Assembly: GCA_910573755.1 (NCBI GenBank)
Contig: CAJTBO010000038.1
Span: 1-41,617 of the forward strand
DNA from: Lachnospiraceae bacterium
Lineage (GTDB): Bacteria > Bacillota > Clostridia > Lachnospirales > Lachnospiraceae
Direction of reading: 5' to 3'
Length of the DNA stretch: 41,617 bases
In this document: one piece after another, positions 33,536 to 41,617 of the stretch
Layout of the letters: the number at the start of each line of letters is the position of its first letter
How positions within the stretch are numbered: position 1 is the first letter of the stretch
The notes under the pieces: generated by a model
Database searches by the model: none
Seen by the model: the letters and a program-made list of their open reading frames with translations, nothing else
Told to the model about the DNA's origin: nothing
Program-made: the position numbers and the translations under genes

Positions 33536-33582
33536 TTTTCCCTTGTTTTTGCCCTTATGGGTAGGTTACAAGGGAAAGTTTT
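33536..33582. terminator. Bidirectional terminator between DUF6273 and integrase genes
   Basis: TTTTCCCTTGT (33536-33546) pairs with ACAAGGGAAA (33568-33577), followed on the plus strand by GTTTTTCTTATT. It separates convergent genes. Confidence 0.65.
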
Positions 33583-33594
33583 TCTTATTCAGTT

Positions 33595-34893
33595 TTAATT
33601 CATTCCCACAACCTTATCCAAGAGTTTTGCAGATTCCCTCTTTGCCTCCCTTGTAGCGTGTGCATAGACATTTATGGTAGTGCTTACGTCCGAGTGTCCT
33701 AAAAGTTCCTGCACATCTTTTGGCTGCGCCCCGTTTGATAACAGGTTTGTTGTGTAGGTGTGCCTTAATGTGTGGAAGTGGAACCCCTCTAACTCCGGTA
33801 CTTTCCTTGCCGCTGTCCGGCAGGCTGTTTCTACGGTGGCTGGAAGTTCCAGACAGCCATCTTCCCTCAGACATACAAAGGAGATTTCCGTATAATCCTC
33901 CGGCACATCCTCTGCCATTCCCAAGTTGTAATACTCATAATGTACCCGATTTTTCTCTGTAACTTCCCTGTAGAAATTCCTGTGGTAGAGTCCGCCATAC
34001 TGCATACGGTTTTTAAGCCGCTGTTTCCTTGCTTTCTTCAGGATGTCAGCGAGGGCGTTCCCAAAATCAACGATCCGCACTTTCTTCCTTTTTGTCGAGC
34101 CGATTTCGTGCTTATGGGTAGCGCCATTGTAGCGGACGCTTCTGCGGACTGTCAGGCATTGTTCCTCAAAGTTGATATCCTGCCAAGTCAGTCCTGCCAC
34201 TTCCCCAAGCCTGAGACCTGTGAAATAGGCTATCTGTACAGGTAGGATTGCGTCTTTGCTCCGCTTGCCAAGCTGTGCAATCAGCTTTTGGTACTGCTCA
34301 AATGACAGTGGATTGACTTTGCCATTGTCGGTGTCCGTTTCTTCCGCAAACAAGTCCATATCGTCCTTTTTATGCCTCATGACTACATACTGCATGGGAT
34401 TGAACGTAATGTACTGTTTCGGGAACACCGCAAAGCGGAATGACTGTTGTAATACTGCGGAAAATGACTTTACGTAGTCTTTGGAATATCCTTTGGAAAC
34501 AAAATCTTCAATCGTGCCTCCAAAAGACATGATATCCATGAACTGCTGCAAATGCCCCGAAGCAACCGTTTTTAGCTTTCGTCTGCTTACAGGGTGCTGT
34601 TTAATGCGGTTGATCGCCTGAAGATAAGTACCGACAGTTCCATTGCTCAATGTTCCTGTCTTTAATTCTTCCTCTGCCCATGTGTCAAGCAACTGTCCAA
34701 GGGTGATATTGTCCGCCTTTGCAATGAATTTCTTGCTTTCGTAATCTTCCATTGCCTGCCTTAACAGCTTTTCCGTTTCGCTTTTGCTTTCTGTTCCTGC
34801 ATATTCTTTCTGTACCAGATTTCCACTTGCGTCCTCCACATAGAAGCGGTAGTACCATTTTTTTCCTTTCTTCCGAACTGATCCTTTTGCCAT
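33595..34893 (-). CDS. int: Tyrosine site-specific integrase, Tn916 Int-like
   Basis: This 432-residue phage/Tn916-type integrase has an N-terminal AP2-like arm-binding domain (KGSVRKKGKKWYYRFYVEDASGN), a SAM-like core-binding domain (TLGQLLDTWAEEEL...), and a C-terminal catalytic domain with TGLRLGE (first Arg), HTLRHTYTT (HxxR), HSDVSTTINVYAH (third His) and the tyrosine in NVYAHA. The catalytic set looks complete. It should integrate and excise the element with the adjacent excisionase. GGAGAA upstream supports ATG at 34893; a longer reading from 34920 has no ribosome site. It is transcribed away from the excisionase. Confidence 0.95.
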   Translation of the reverse strand: MAKGSVRKKGKKWYYRFYVEDASGNLVQKEYAGTESKSETEKLLRQAMEDYESKKFIAKADNITLGQLLDTWAEEELKTGTLSNGTVGTYLQAINRIKQHPVSRRKLKTVASGHLQQFMDIMSFGGTIEDFVSKGYSKDYVKSFSAVLQQSFRFAVFPKQYITFNPMQYVVMRHKKDDMDLFAEETDTDNGKVNPLSFEQYQKLIAQLGKRSKDAILPVQIAYFTGLRLGEVAGLTWQDINFEEQCLTVRRSVRYNGATHKHEIGSTKRKKVRIVDFGNALADILKKARKQRLKNRMQYGGLYHRNFYREVTEKNRVHYEYYNLGMAEDVPEDYTEISFVCLREDGCLELPATVETACRTAARKVPELEGFHFHTLRHTYTTNLLSNGAQPKDVQELLGHSDVSTTINVYAHATREAKRESAKLLDKVVGMN

Positions 34894-34995
34894 AATCGTT
34901 TCTCCTTTCGATAAACGCAACCTTTATTGCGTATGGCAATCGGAACTGATGAAATGCTTTCTGCGTGTAAGTATATCATAACTCCGGCTGCCAAG

Positions 34996-35625
34996 CTATA
35001 CCGATTCGGATTCTTCCCCCGATACCATAGAAAGAAGATTTGCAAGCCTTATGGTGGCTGTTTCGGGATTTTTGGAATAGAGCCTCACAATATCGCCCAT
35101 ATCGTTAAACATATTTACGGTGTGGGTGATTTCCCTGAGAAACATAATCTCGTTATATTCCTTATTCGATTCAAACCCCATTGTCTGAGCGAGTGCGGCA
35201 TTTTCCGCATTGTCCTTGAAATTCTTGCAGGCAAACTGAAAAGAATCCACGAACAATTCATATTCCTTCAACATCAGCAGCAGTAAATCTTTGGAAAAAT
35301 CCGCCTCATCAGGCTTCATATCATAGGGGAGTTTGTTTACGATGGAATTCATCACATCACGAATAAATAATTCCCTATTATCCGTAATGTCCGTTTGGTA
35401 TTCCTCCGTTTCCCCTTTCAGCCACTTCACAGACACATGGAGTGCTTCTGAAAGACCTTCCAAGACCAGCTTCTTTGTGTTGTCGATTGTTCCCGCCTCA
35501 TAACGCACGATTGTGGAAGTGGCTACCCCCATCTTCTCTGCGACATAAGGCTGGTTTAATCCCAACTCAACCCTCCGCTGTTTTGCCCTGCTACCGATCA
35601 GCTTGCGTAACTCTTTATCTTTCAT
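34996..35625 (-). CDS. XRE-family repressor of the element
   Basis: This 209-residue protein has an N-terminal Cro/C1-type helix-turn-helix (about residues 10-70): IGSRAKQRRVELGLNQPYVAEKMGVATSTIVRYEAGTI. A C-terminal helical domain of unknown type follows. ATG 35625 is preferred, with AGGAGGC on the minus strand just upstream; an upstream reading to 35718 adds only unlikely sequence. The gene lies upstream of int on the same strand, and its promoter region carries direct and inverted ATTGCAT repeats, so it likely represses itself and the divergent excisionase promoter. Confidence 0.88.
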   Translation of the reverse strand: MKDKELRKLIGSRAKQRRVELGLNQPYVAEKMGVATSTIVRYEAGTIDNTKKLVLEGLSEALHVSVKWLKGETEEYQTDITDNRELFIRDVMNSIVNKLPYDMKPDEADFSKDLLLLMLKEYELFVDSFQFACKNFKDNAENAALAQTMGFESNKEYNEIMFLREITHTVNMFNDMGDIVRLYSKNPETATIRLANLLSMVSGEESESV

Positions 35626-35656
35626 ACTGATACGCCTCCTTTTTCGGTATGGACAA

Positions 35657-35692
35657 AGTATAGCATAGAAAAAGCAATAATGCAATATGCAA
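35657..35692 (-). promoter_or_regulatory. Promoter and operator of the XRE repressor
   Basis: On the minus strand, TTGCAT (35680-35685) and TATACT (35657-35662) have a 17-bp spacer. The -35 box overlaps an AATGCAATATGCAA repeat (35679-35692) related to the palindrome at 35767-35783, which fits autoregulation. Confidence 0.6.
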
Positions 35693-35723
35693 CTTAGAAA
35701 TGATTTTTGAATTGCCATAATGC

Positions 35724-35783
35724 TTGACTGGAGATTATAAAAGCGTTATAGTAAGCGTACTATCGAAATTGCATTATGCAATT
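35724..35783 (+). promoter_or_regulatory. Promoter and operator palindromes for the excisionase
   Basis: TTGACT (35724-35729) and TATAGT (35747-35752) have a 17-bp spacer. Two palindromes follow: ATAGTA-TACTAT (35748-35763) and the perfect AATTGCAT-T-ATGCAATT (35767-35783). A repressor bound at the second would block the excisionase promoter just downstream of the start. Confidence 0.65.
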
Positions 35784-35800
35784 AAAAGGGAGGTGAGTTA

Positions 35801-36031
35801 ATGACCAAAACGAAAATTGCACTATCCATTGAAGAAGCTGCCGATTATACGGGTATCGGGAGGAATACCCTGCGAAACCTTGTAGAGTGGGGAAAACTAC
35901 CCGTCCTCAAAGTCGGGAGAAAGGTACTTATCAAAATTGATATACTGGAGAAGTTCATGGAAGTGAACGAGGGGAAGAACCTGCGGGATAAGAATGATGT
36001 AAAGTCTGTTACAAGAAAATCAGCAGTATAA
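35801..36031 (+). CDS. xis: Excisionase, MerR-like winged helix
   Basis: This 76-residue protein has the excisionase/helix-turn-helix_17 motif: LSIEEAADYTGIGRNTLRNLVEWGKLPVLKVGRKVLIKID. It is basic at both ends and of typical size. It should bind the element ends and direct the integrase toward excision. GGGAGGTGA precedes ATG 35801. It is divergent from the XRE and integrase genes and sits behind operator-like palindromes. A hairpin GGCGG/CCGCC (about 36033-36054) follows. Confidence 0.9.
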   Translation: MTKTKIALSIEEAADYTGIGRNTLRNLVEWGKLPVLKVGRKVLIKIDILEKFMEVNEGKNLRDKNDVKSVTRKSAV

Positions 36032-36161
36032 AAGGCGGCTTCTAAGGAAACCGCCCAATGGTATGTATCAGACCGAAGCCATGATATACCTACACGCAAA
36101 TAAATTATATCATGTGCTTCCTTTTGGTACAAGCGGAAATTTGGGGAAAGCGGAAAAAGTG

Positions 36162-36416
36162 AGTTGAAAAAATAAGTTAATTTTGGAACAGCCAACTGAA
36201 AAAATCAACTTGTTTTGGTATATTCAGTTAAAAAATTCAACAGATGTTTCGGGCGTCATTTTCAATGTGATGTAAGATTGCTGCAAAAATTTAACTGACA
36301 TTTTAGATATTACTTTTTTGCTATCAAGGTTGCACTTTTTACTATCATAAGTGGCAGCATTTTTTGCTATCACAATGATGGCATTCTAAGGCAGATGACA
36401 GCATTTTTTGCTATCA
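36162..36416 (+). repeat. Two families of short direct repeats before the relaxase
   Basis: Set A: three related ~20-25-bp units at 36162-36186, 36194-36218 and 36225-36241 of the type (A/G)(A/T)(A/C)TGAAAAAAT-AA-TT-TTTGG. Set B: four copies of GCA-TTTTT-CTATCA at 36312-36326, 36332-36347, 36357-36372 and 36401-36416. They lie in a 658-bp gap without genes, directly upstream of the oriT hairpins, and may bind relaxosome or replication proteins. Confidence 0.6.
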
Positions 36417-36505
36417 TGGCGGCTGATTTTACCGGCATAATCCGAACAGTTTCAAGAGAATATTACCTTCTCTTAAAGCCCTCGGCGTTTGAGAGCGAAA
36501 TACAC

Positions 36506-36597
36506 CCATTGCACAAACTTCGTTTATGCAATGGGGATTTCGCCCTTGCAGGGAGCAAATTCACGCAAGCGTGAATTACAAATGCTGCTGCATTTGT
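36506..36597 (+). other. oriT: oriT-like cluster of three perfect hairpins
   Basis: Hairpin 1: CCATTGCA...TGCAATGG (36506-36513, 36527-36534) with inner AAAC/GTTT. Hairpin 2: ATTCACGC/GCGTGAAT (36559-36566, 36569-36576). Hairpin 3: ACAAATGC/GCATTTGT (36578-36585, 36590-36597). They sit about 100-190 bp upstream of a MobA/MobL relaxase start, where transfer origins of mobilizable elements normally lie. The nick position is not identifiable by eye. Confidence 0.6.
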
Positions 36598-36689
36598 GAG
36601 AACCGCCGCCCTCTCCGCTTTCGCGCATCCGCTACTGCCATTTGCAGGAGGGAGGACAAAGCACAATACAAAGGCATTCATTTATCCGC

Positions 36690-38191
36690 ATGAGCAAGCT
36701 GCTTGATGTCAGGGGCAGAATCACTTATATATCCAACCTTGCAAAACAGGAAAACCTGTATGCAGTCTATGAAACGACAGACCGCTATTATTGGACGGAG
36801 CTTGCAAGATTCAATCAGCAGGAATTTCAAAAAAGCGGCACAGAGGGAAATGTATCGAGGCGAGGGAATTTATCATTGCCCTGCCGGAATCTTTCCCGAA
36901 TCTCTATGAGCCAGACAAACTTTTACAGTTGTTCACAGACCGCTTTAAGGAAAAGTACGGTGTGGAGTGCGTATCGGCTCTGCACCATAACAAACGAAAA
37001 ACAAACTACCATATCCACCTTATTTTTTCAGAGAGGGAGAGATTGCCTGAACCCATAGAAAAGACTGCAACAAGGAATATGTTCTATGATGAGCAGGGAA
37101 AACATGTCCGCACCAAAAAAGAGATACTTGACGAAAACGGAAATGTCCGCAAAGGCTGTAAGATTGTGAAGAAAGGTGAGATATATGAGCGGAATCTTTT
37201 TACCGCCAAGAATAAGCTGTTCAAGCAGGACGAGTTTGTGGACGAGGTAAAGCATTTTTATACAGACCTTATCAATACTTTGGTAAAGAACGACAAAGAG
37301 AAACTGCACGTTTTTAACGAAAACGGTCTGTATCTTGCCACTAAGAAGATAGGGAAAAATAATCCGAAAGCGGAACAGATACAGACGGACAACGAATACC
37401 GTATGCGTTGGAATCGTGAAGTTGACAGGGCGATTGTAAGCGGCGTGGCAGAAACAGAGATACAACAGATAAAAAAAGAGTACATCTCTGACCGCATCAA
37501 AGAATCTATTGATTTATTCGGCAGTCAGCCGGAACGGTTTGGAACAATCCTCATGAGTGCAGTTGCAGTATTGGCAATGCTGATTTCAAAGGTGCTGCAA
37601 AAAGCAAGGGAACTGTCTGCAAAACTCTTTGATACAGAGCAGATACAACCGCAGATGCCTGTGCAAGAACCTGTCCGCCAACCATCCGAAAAGGAAGCAC
37701 AGACCAAACCGAAGATACCGCCCAAACCTATTATGTCTGCCGAAGCAACCGCCTATCCAAAGCTGTTTAAGATTTACAAGGAACTGAAACGACAGAATAA
37801 GATTATTTTTGAGGCAGAAAAAGAACGCAATGCTTTGGAACTTGAGCGTGATGCCCTAAAAGGACTTGCGAAATTTACCAAGAAAGGTGAACTGCAAAGC
37901 AAAATTCACCGTAAAAATGAGGAGATTGACATCTTAAAAATCGGCTTGTCCGGCATTGTTAGAAGATATGGTTATCAGAATGTGCAGAATTTTTATCGGA
38001 TTTACCATAAATCTCATAGTGCTTATATTGCTTATAGGGAACAAGAGGCTGAATGGGAAAAAATTTACGGAAAGGACAATCAAAAACAGGATAGGCAAAG
38101 TGTGCTTGAGCGGTTGAAAAATCCGCCAAAGAGAACGACAGATTGCCAGCAACAAATGACGGTTAAGAGCAAGGACCGAAGTGCAAGATAA
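36690..38191 (+). pseudogene. mobA: MobA/MobL relaxase with a single frameshift
   Basis: The relaxase runs MSKLLDVRGRITYISNLAKQENLYAVYETTDRYYW... then changes frame at about 36848-36850, within a GGGAAATG tract, and continues GKCIEAREFIIALPESF... to the stop at 38191. The continuation keeps the three-His motif region HHNKRKTNYHIHLIF (HxH) and long helical C-terminal domain. One extra A in the AAA tract would restore a single frame of about 500 residues. Without correction the protein stops soon after; it could also be a sequencing error or a slippage site. MobA/MobL relaxases nick oriT and lead the strand into a recipient. The element is therefore mobilizable but possibly disabled. Confidence 0.8.
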
Positions 38192-38302
38192 TATTTCAAT
38201 CCTTGCTCTTACATAACAGTTTTTTAATGATGAATATTGAAAAATATGTTATGATAGGTTTGTAGCAGATAGCTTATAGATTTTAGAGGAATATATAAAA
38301 AT

Positions 38303-39160
38303 ATGGAAAAATGGGACTTGTATACAAAATATAGAGAAAAGTCAGGAAAAGAGCAGATTCGAGGAGAAAAGATTCCAAACGGTTTCTACCATTTGGTAGT
38401 GCATGTATGGATACGAAATTGCAAAGGGGAATATCTCATTTCCCAACGTTCAGTTAGCAGACCAACATTTCCGCTTATGTGGGAGTGCGTTGGAGGTTCT
38501 GTTTTGATGGGGGAAAGCAGTATTGACGGAGCACTTAGAGAAGTAAAGGAAGAAGTGGGACTGGATTTACAACCCGAAGCCGGAAAACTCCTTTTTACTA
38601 AAATCCGAGGCACTGATGTTAAATATGAATGCAAAGAATTTAATGATATTATGGATGTATGGCTTTTTGAATACGATGGAGACCTGCATTTGGAAGATGC
38701 AACAACGGATGAAGTTGCTGACTGTAAATGGATGACAGTTTCTGAGATTAGAAAGTTATATGAAAACAAGAAGCTTGTGCAGACATTGGACTATTTTTTT
38801 TGTGTTATGGAAGCAGATGAACCGGATTACAGCCATATTATTGGGAAAATGGTAGACGGAACTGTTGACAGACCATTAGGCACCGCTCATCCTCGTCATT
38901 CGGAGATGATTTATCCAATCAATTATGGATATGTAAATAATGTACTTGCCGGTGATGGAGCAGAACAAGATGTTTATATATTTGGAACAAATAAACCGCT
39001 AAAGAGTTTTCGTGGCAAAGTAGTCGCAGTATGGCATCGTTTTGACGATGTGGAGGATAAGTGGATTGTGTCTTTGAATGGAGAAGATATTGCAGAAGAG
39101 AAAATATTAGGTGACATTTCATTTCAAGAGCAGTTTTTCTATGGGAAATTGTATAAATAA
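38303..39160 (+). CDS. Nudix hydrolase fused to an inorganic-pyrophosphatase-like domain
   Basis: This 285-residue protein has a Nudix domain (about residues 20-165) with a complete box, G65-x5-E71-x7-R79-E80-V-x-E83-E84-x-G86-L87. A second domain (about 175-285) has the pattern DRPLGTAHPRH...IYPINYGYVNNVLAGDGAEQDVYIFG, which resembles small inorganic-pyrophosphatase-like proteins of gut Firmicutes. Nudix enzymes cleave nucleoside-diphosphate-linked compounds; a fused pyrophosphatase could remove the second product. AGAGGAA precedes ATG 38303. It begins a four-gene low-GC cargo block with GNAT, M24 and KilA-N genes. Confidence 0.85.
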   Translation: MEKWDLYTKYREKSGKEQIRGEKIPNGFYHLVVHVWIRNCKGEYLISQRSVSRPTFPLMWECVGGSVLMGESSIDGALREVKEEVGLDLQPEAGKLLFTKIRGTDVKYECKEFNDIMDVWLFEYDGDLHLEDATTDEVADCKWMTVSEIRKLYENKKLVQTLDYFFCVMEADEPDYSHIIGKMVDGTVDRPLGTAHPRHSEMIYPINYGYVNNVLAGDGAEQDVYIFGTNKPLKSFRGKVVAVWHRFDDVEDKWIVSLNGEDIAEEKILGDISFQEQFFYGKLYK

Positions 39161-39206
39161 TATTAAATTGCAATTGGTATTTATGGAATAGGAAAGGATG
39201 CCCCGT

Positions 39207-39641
39207 ATGGTTAGAGAAATAGAAAAAAATGATTTAGAGGGTTTATTAAGATTGTATATGCAGCTACATAATAATCCCATGCCGGAAAAGACCGCAGAAC
39301 TATTGCAGATTTGGGATACCATTTTTCAGGATAAAAATCATCATGTGATTGTTGCAAAGGAAAATGGAAAAATCGTATCTTCCTGTGTCTGTGTTATCAT
39401 TCCTAACCTGACGCACAACCAGCAGCCGTATGCTTTTATTGAAAATGTGATAACAGATGAAAAGTTTAGAAAAAGAGGACTGGCAACGCAATGCCTAAAC
39501 TATGCAAAAGAGATTGCCATAAAAGAAAACTGCTATAAAATGATGCTTCTCACAGGTTCTAAGGAAATAAGTACATTGGATTTTTACAGAAAGGCAGGGT
39601 ACAACAGTGATGACAAAACAGCATTTATTCAATGGATATAG
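39207..39641 (+). CDS. GNAT-family N-acetyltransferase
   Basis: This 144-residue acetyltransferase from ATG 39207 (AGGAAAGG upstream) has the acetyl-CoA-binding motif A as FRKRGLATQCLNYA near the middle (R-x-x-G-x-A). FIENVITDEKFR leads in, and the C-terminal FYRKAGY element is typical of GNATs. Small GNATs of this form acetylate antibiotics, amino acids or protein N-termini; the substrate is unreadable here. An upstream ATG at 39198 is less well spaced. Its end overlaps the M24 gene start by 32 bp, so the two are translationally coupled. Confidence 0.88.
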   Translation: MVREIEKNDLEGLLRLYMQLHNNPMPEKTAELLQIWDTIFQDKNHHVIVAKENGKIVSSCVCVIIPNLTHNQQPYAFIENVITDEKFRKRGLATQCLNYAKEIAIKENCYKMMLLTGSKEISTLDFYRKAGYNSDDKTAFIQWI

Positions 39642-40350
39642 CGTGGCAAAGGAAACGCTTGACTTATATTTGGAAATGCAAAACCTAAATCGGGCAGCAA
39701 TAAAGTATGTTGCTGGCATAATTAAAGTCGGGATGAATCTGGCGGATATGAAAGCATTGTGCGAAAATTATTTGTTGGAACATGGCGCGGATTCCTTTTG
39801 GTATTGGGATGTTGGTGCGTTTGTTTTTGCGGGAGATGAAACTGCTGTTTCCGTATCAGGCAAAGATTATAAAGTGACAAATAGAATCATACAGGAAAAT
39901 GATATTATTACGATTGATTTAAGTCCTCAAAAGAATAACATTTGGGGGGATTATGCAAGAACGCTTGTATTTGAAAATGGCATTTTATGTGATAAAACTG
40001 ACAAAATAAGAAATAACGAGTGGCGCAGCGGATTGCAGATGGAAGAATATCTGCATAAAACTCTAATTGATGTCGCAACGCCGGACATGACATTTGAAGA
40101 ATTATATTATCTCATGAATGATGTTATTGTAAAAAAAGGATTTCTTAACTTGGATTTTCTTGGCAACCTTGGACATTCCATTGTGAAAAACAAAAATGAC
40201 AGAATATATACCGAAAAGGGAAACCATCAAAGATTATCAGATGTTAAAATGTTTACCTTTGAACCGCACATCAGTCTTCCTGATTCCAAATATGGATATA
40301 AAAGAGAAGATATCTATTATTTTGATAACGGAAAGTTAATACAATTATAG
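39610..40350 (+). CDS. M24-family metallopeptidase (creatinase/aminopeptidase P type)
   Basis: This 246-residue protein from ATG 39610 (GTG 39607 also possible) keeps the five dimetal ligands of the pita-bread fold: D103 and D114 (TIDLSPQKNNIWGDYA), H189 (NLGHS), E218 (FTFEPH) and E233 (KREDIYYF). M24 enzymes cleave Xaa-Pro or N-terminal residues; some act as prolidase-like detoxifiers. The gene overlaps the GNAT by 32 bp. The protein is shorter than chromosomal aminopeptidase P, lacking an N-terminal domain, and resembles Firmicutes 'M24 family peptidase' cargo proteins. Confidence 0.85.
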   Translation: MTKQHLFNGYSVAKETLDLYLEMQNLNRAAIKYVAGIIKVGMNLADMKALCENYLLEHGADSFWYWDVGAFVFAGDETAVSVSGKDYKVTNRIIQENDIITIDLSPQKNNIWGDYARTLVFENGILCDKTDKIRNNEWRSGLQMEEYLHKTLIDVATPDMTFEELYYLMNDVIVKKGFLNLDFLGNLGHSIVKNKNDRIYTEKGNHQRLSDVKMFTFEPHISLPDSKYGYKREDIYYFDNGKLIQL

Positions 40351-40374
40351 ACCGCATAGATGAAAGGATTTTAT

Positions 40375-41175
40375 ATGGGAAAACTAAATGTTGACGGAAC
40401 AGAGATACAGGTCTTACAGATTGAAGAAGATGATTATATCTCTTTAACCGATATGGTAAGGAAAATTGACAATGGACCTGCTCTGATAGAAAAATGGTTA
40501 CGAAACAAGAATACAATAGAATTTCTTGGTATATGGGAAGAAATGTACAATGCAGACTTTAATACTGCCGCCTATGAAGAAATCATGCTGGAGGCGGGAT
40601 TAAACCGCTTTATTATGTCGGTTAAACAATGGGTAACCCGCACAAATTCAAAGGGCATTGTAGCAAAGGCAGGAAGGTATGGCGGTACATACGCATATAA
40701 AGATATTGCGTTTGAATTTGCAAGCTGGGTATCTCCGCAATTCAAATTATATCTTATCAAGGAATTTGAACGGTTAAAGAAAGAAGAACAGGCTCTGCTT
40801 GGCTGGAGTGCCAAAAGGGAATTGGCAAAAATCAATTATCGGATACACACCAATGCAATCAAAGTTAATCTCATTCCGCCGGAACTTACACCACAACAAA
40901 CTTCTATCATTTACGCATCGGAAGCTGATGTGCTGAATATGGCATTATTTGGCATGACAGCGAAACAATGGCGAGATAAGAATCAGGACAAAAAGGGCAA
41001 TATCCGGGATTATGCGAGTATAAATGAATTGATATGCCTGTCAAACATGGAAAACATCAATGCAGTGCTGATTGAAGATGGGCTGAATCAAAAGGAACGC
41101 TTAATAAAGCTTAATAAAATTGCAATACATCAGATGTCTATTTTGGAAGAACAGACCACAAAAGTCCTAAAGTGA
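40375..41175 (+). CDS. KilA-N domain protein
   Basis: This 266-residue protein from ATG 40375 (AAAGGA 6 bp upstream) has an N-terminal KilA-N DNA-binding domain: DYISLTDMVRKIDNGPALIEKWLRNKNTIEFLGIWEEMYN and KAGRYGGTYAYKDIAFEFASWVSPQFKLYLIKEFERLKKEE. KilA-N domains occur in phage antirepressors and in Firmicutes mobile elements. A C-terminal part of about 120 residues is unclassified. It could regulate cargo or element genes. It closes the cargo block and is followed by a perfect terminator palindrome. Confidence 0.9.
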   Translation: MGKLNVDGTEIQVLQIEEDDYISLTDMVRKIDNGPALIEKWLRNKNTIEFLGIWEEMYNADFNTAAYEEIMLEAGLNRFIMSVKQWVTRTNSKGIVAKAGRYGGTYAYKDIAFEFASWVSPQFKLYLIKEFERLKKEEQALLGWSAKRELAKINYRIHTNAIKVNLIPPELTPQQTSIIYASEADVLNMALFGMTAKQWRDKNQDKKGNIRDYASINELICLSNMENINAVLIEDGLNQKERLIKLNKIAIHQMSILEEQTTKVLK

Positions 41176-41214
41176 TTTAATTCCCCCGAATTCGGGGGAA
41201 TTAAAATTTTTCTT
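41176..41214. terminator. Perfect 30-bp palindrome, bidirectional terminator
   Basis: TTTAATTCCCCCGAA (41176-41190) pairs exactly with TTCGGGGGAATTAAA (41191-41205) with no loop bases, then TTTTTCTTTTT. It serves the KilA-N gene and the convergent DUF6061-like gene. Confidence 0.85.
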
Positions 41215-41215
41215 T

Positions 41216-41455
41216 TTACCATAGTTCAAGGCTGTCTTCTGCATCAATCCACATTTGCAAGTTGCCATCGAGTGCTAAGCGGGCATATTCGAGCGGCTCA
41301 TCTATTGCTAAGGTATCTAAGGCACATTGGGAGCAGGGAGTAGTCTTTAATCCATCTTCTGCCTTGTTGCAGTCAATCCGCAGAAGATACTCATCAAAGG
41401 TGGTTATATCAATGCTGTTGTGGTACATATTATATTCTGCATATATGAACTTCAT
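41216..41455 (-). CDS. DUF6061-like small protein
   Basis: This 79-residue protein starts at 41455 on the minus strand with AAGGAAGGG about 11 bases upstream. It reads MKFIYAEYNMYHNSIDITTFDE...LDTLAIDEPLEYARLALDGNLQMWID, a pattern I associate with DUF6061 proteins of clostridial conjugative elements. It is acidic and has no membrane segment. Function is unknown. It belongs to a minus-strand transfer-associated operon running in from the right, outside the window. Confidence 0.6.
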   Translation of the reverse strand: MKFIYAEYNMYHNSIDITTFDEYLLRIDCNKAEDGLKTTPCSQCALDTLAIDEPLEYARLALDGNLQMWIDAEDSLELW

Positions 41456-41617
41456 ATCTTATCAGCCCTTCCTTTACTAATTGAATTTTGGGAAAAATTA
41501 CTGTGAAACATAATCTTCCGGGTAGCCAAAAAAGCGCAGACTGCCCCTATCAAGCTTAAAAGAAGTTTTTGACCCTGTCTGGAAGACTCAGGCGGCAACT
41601 ACCGGGGCTTCCCAACC
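41456..41617 (-). other. Right-edge region, possible end of an upstream gene
   Basis: The minus strand has one frame, 41500-41600, ending SLRFFGYPEDYVSQ then a stop near 41498, preceded by a stop. It could be the C-terminus of a transfer-module gene with one lesion, but it is too short to call. Confidence 0.25.

Overview
The window reads as a piece of a Gram-positive gut Firmicute chromosome, most likely Lachnospiraceae (Clostridia). The basis is the conserved era - yqzL - recO order, strong AGGAGG-type ribosome sites, LxGC lipoprotein signals, an RbsA/RbsC-type sugar importer next to a YesM/YesN two-component pair, and accessory genes typical of clostridial integrative elements. Everything is hand-read from sequence and translations; no database search was run.

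Three zones are visible. (1) About 1-10,000 is a mosaic of accessory DNA. It holds a ParA-type ATPase with a partner gene (minus strand) and a compact three-gene operon: an endonuclease-IV-like TIM barrel, a radical SAM enzyme, and a membrane-anchored HAD protein. After these come a decayed insertion sequence with terminal inverted repeats, an AT-rich iteron/DnaA-box region resembling a plasmid origin, a YtrA-type GntR regulator with its ABC transporter, and fragments of mobilisation and serine-recombinase genes. (2) About 10,000-32,100 is GC-richer, ordered chromosomal sequence: a lipoprotein hydrolase; a sugar ABC import locus; an M16 zinc protease; a DUF4349 lipoprotein; era, yqzL and recO; a LytTR/GHKL two-component system; and a coiled-coil protein. 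(3) About 32,300-41,617 is lower in GC. It begins with an internally deleted transposase remnant and continues as an integrative mobilizable element: tyrosine integrase, XRE repressor, excisionase, an oriT-like hairpin cluster, a frameshifted MobA/MobL relaxase, then cargo (Nudix-pyrophosphatase fusion, GNAT, M24 peptidase, KilA-N protein, a DUF6061-like protein). Its right end lies outside the window.

In the sugar locus, the ATPase and permease are followed by a substrate-binding lipoprotein made of two tandem binding domains about 89% identical by hand count. Next come a response regulator and histidine kinase behind a leader with two copies of one hairpin arm, then an RbsA-like protein with broken nucleotide-binding motifs, and a DUF4432 (aldose-epimerase-like) protein. 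The 32-bp repeats upstream of the pseudo-ATPase encode overlapping minigenes that resemble its own N-terminus.

The best candidates for something undescribed are the endonuclease-IV-like/radical SAM/HAD operon beside ParA, the duplicated binding protein with its pseudo-ATPase, and the minigene repeat array.
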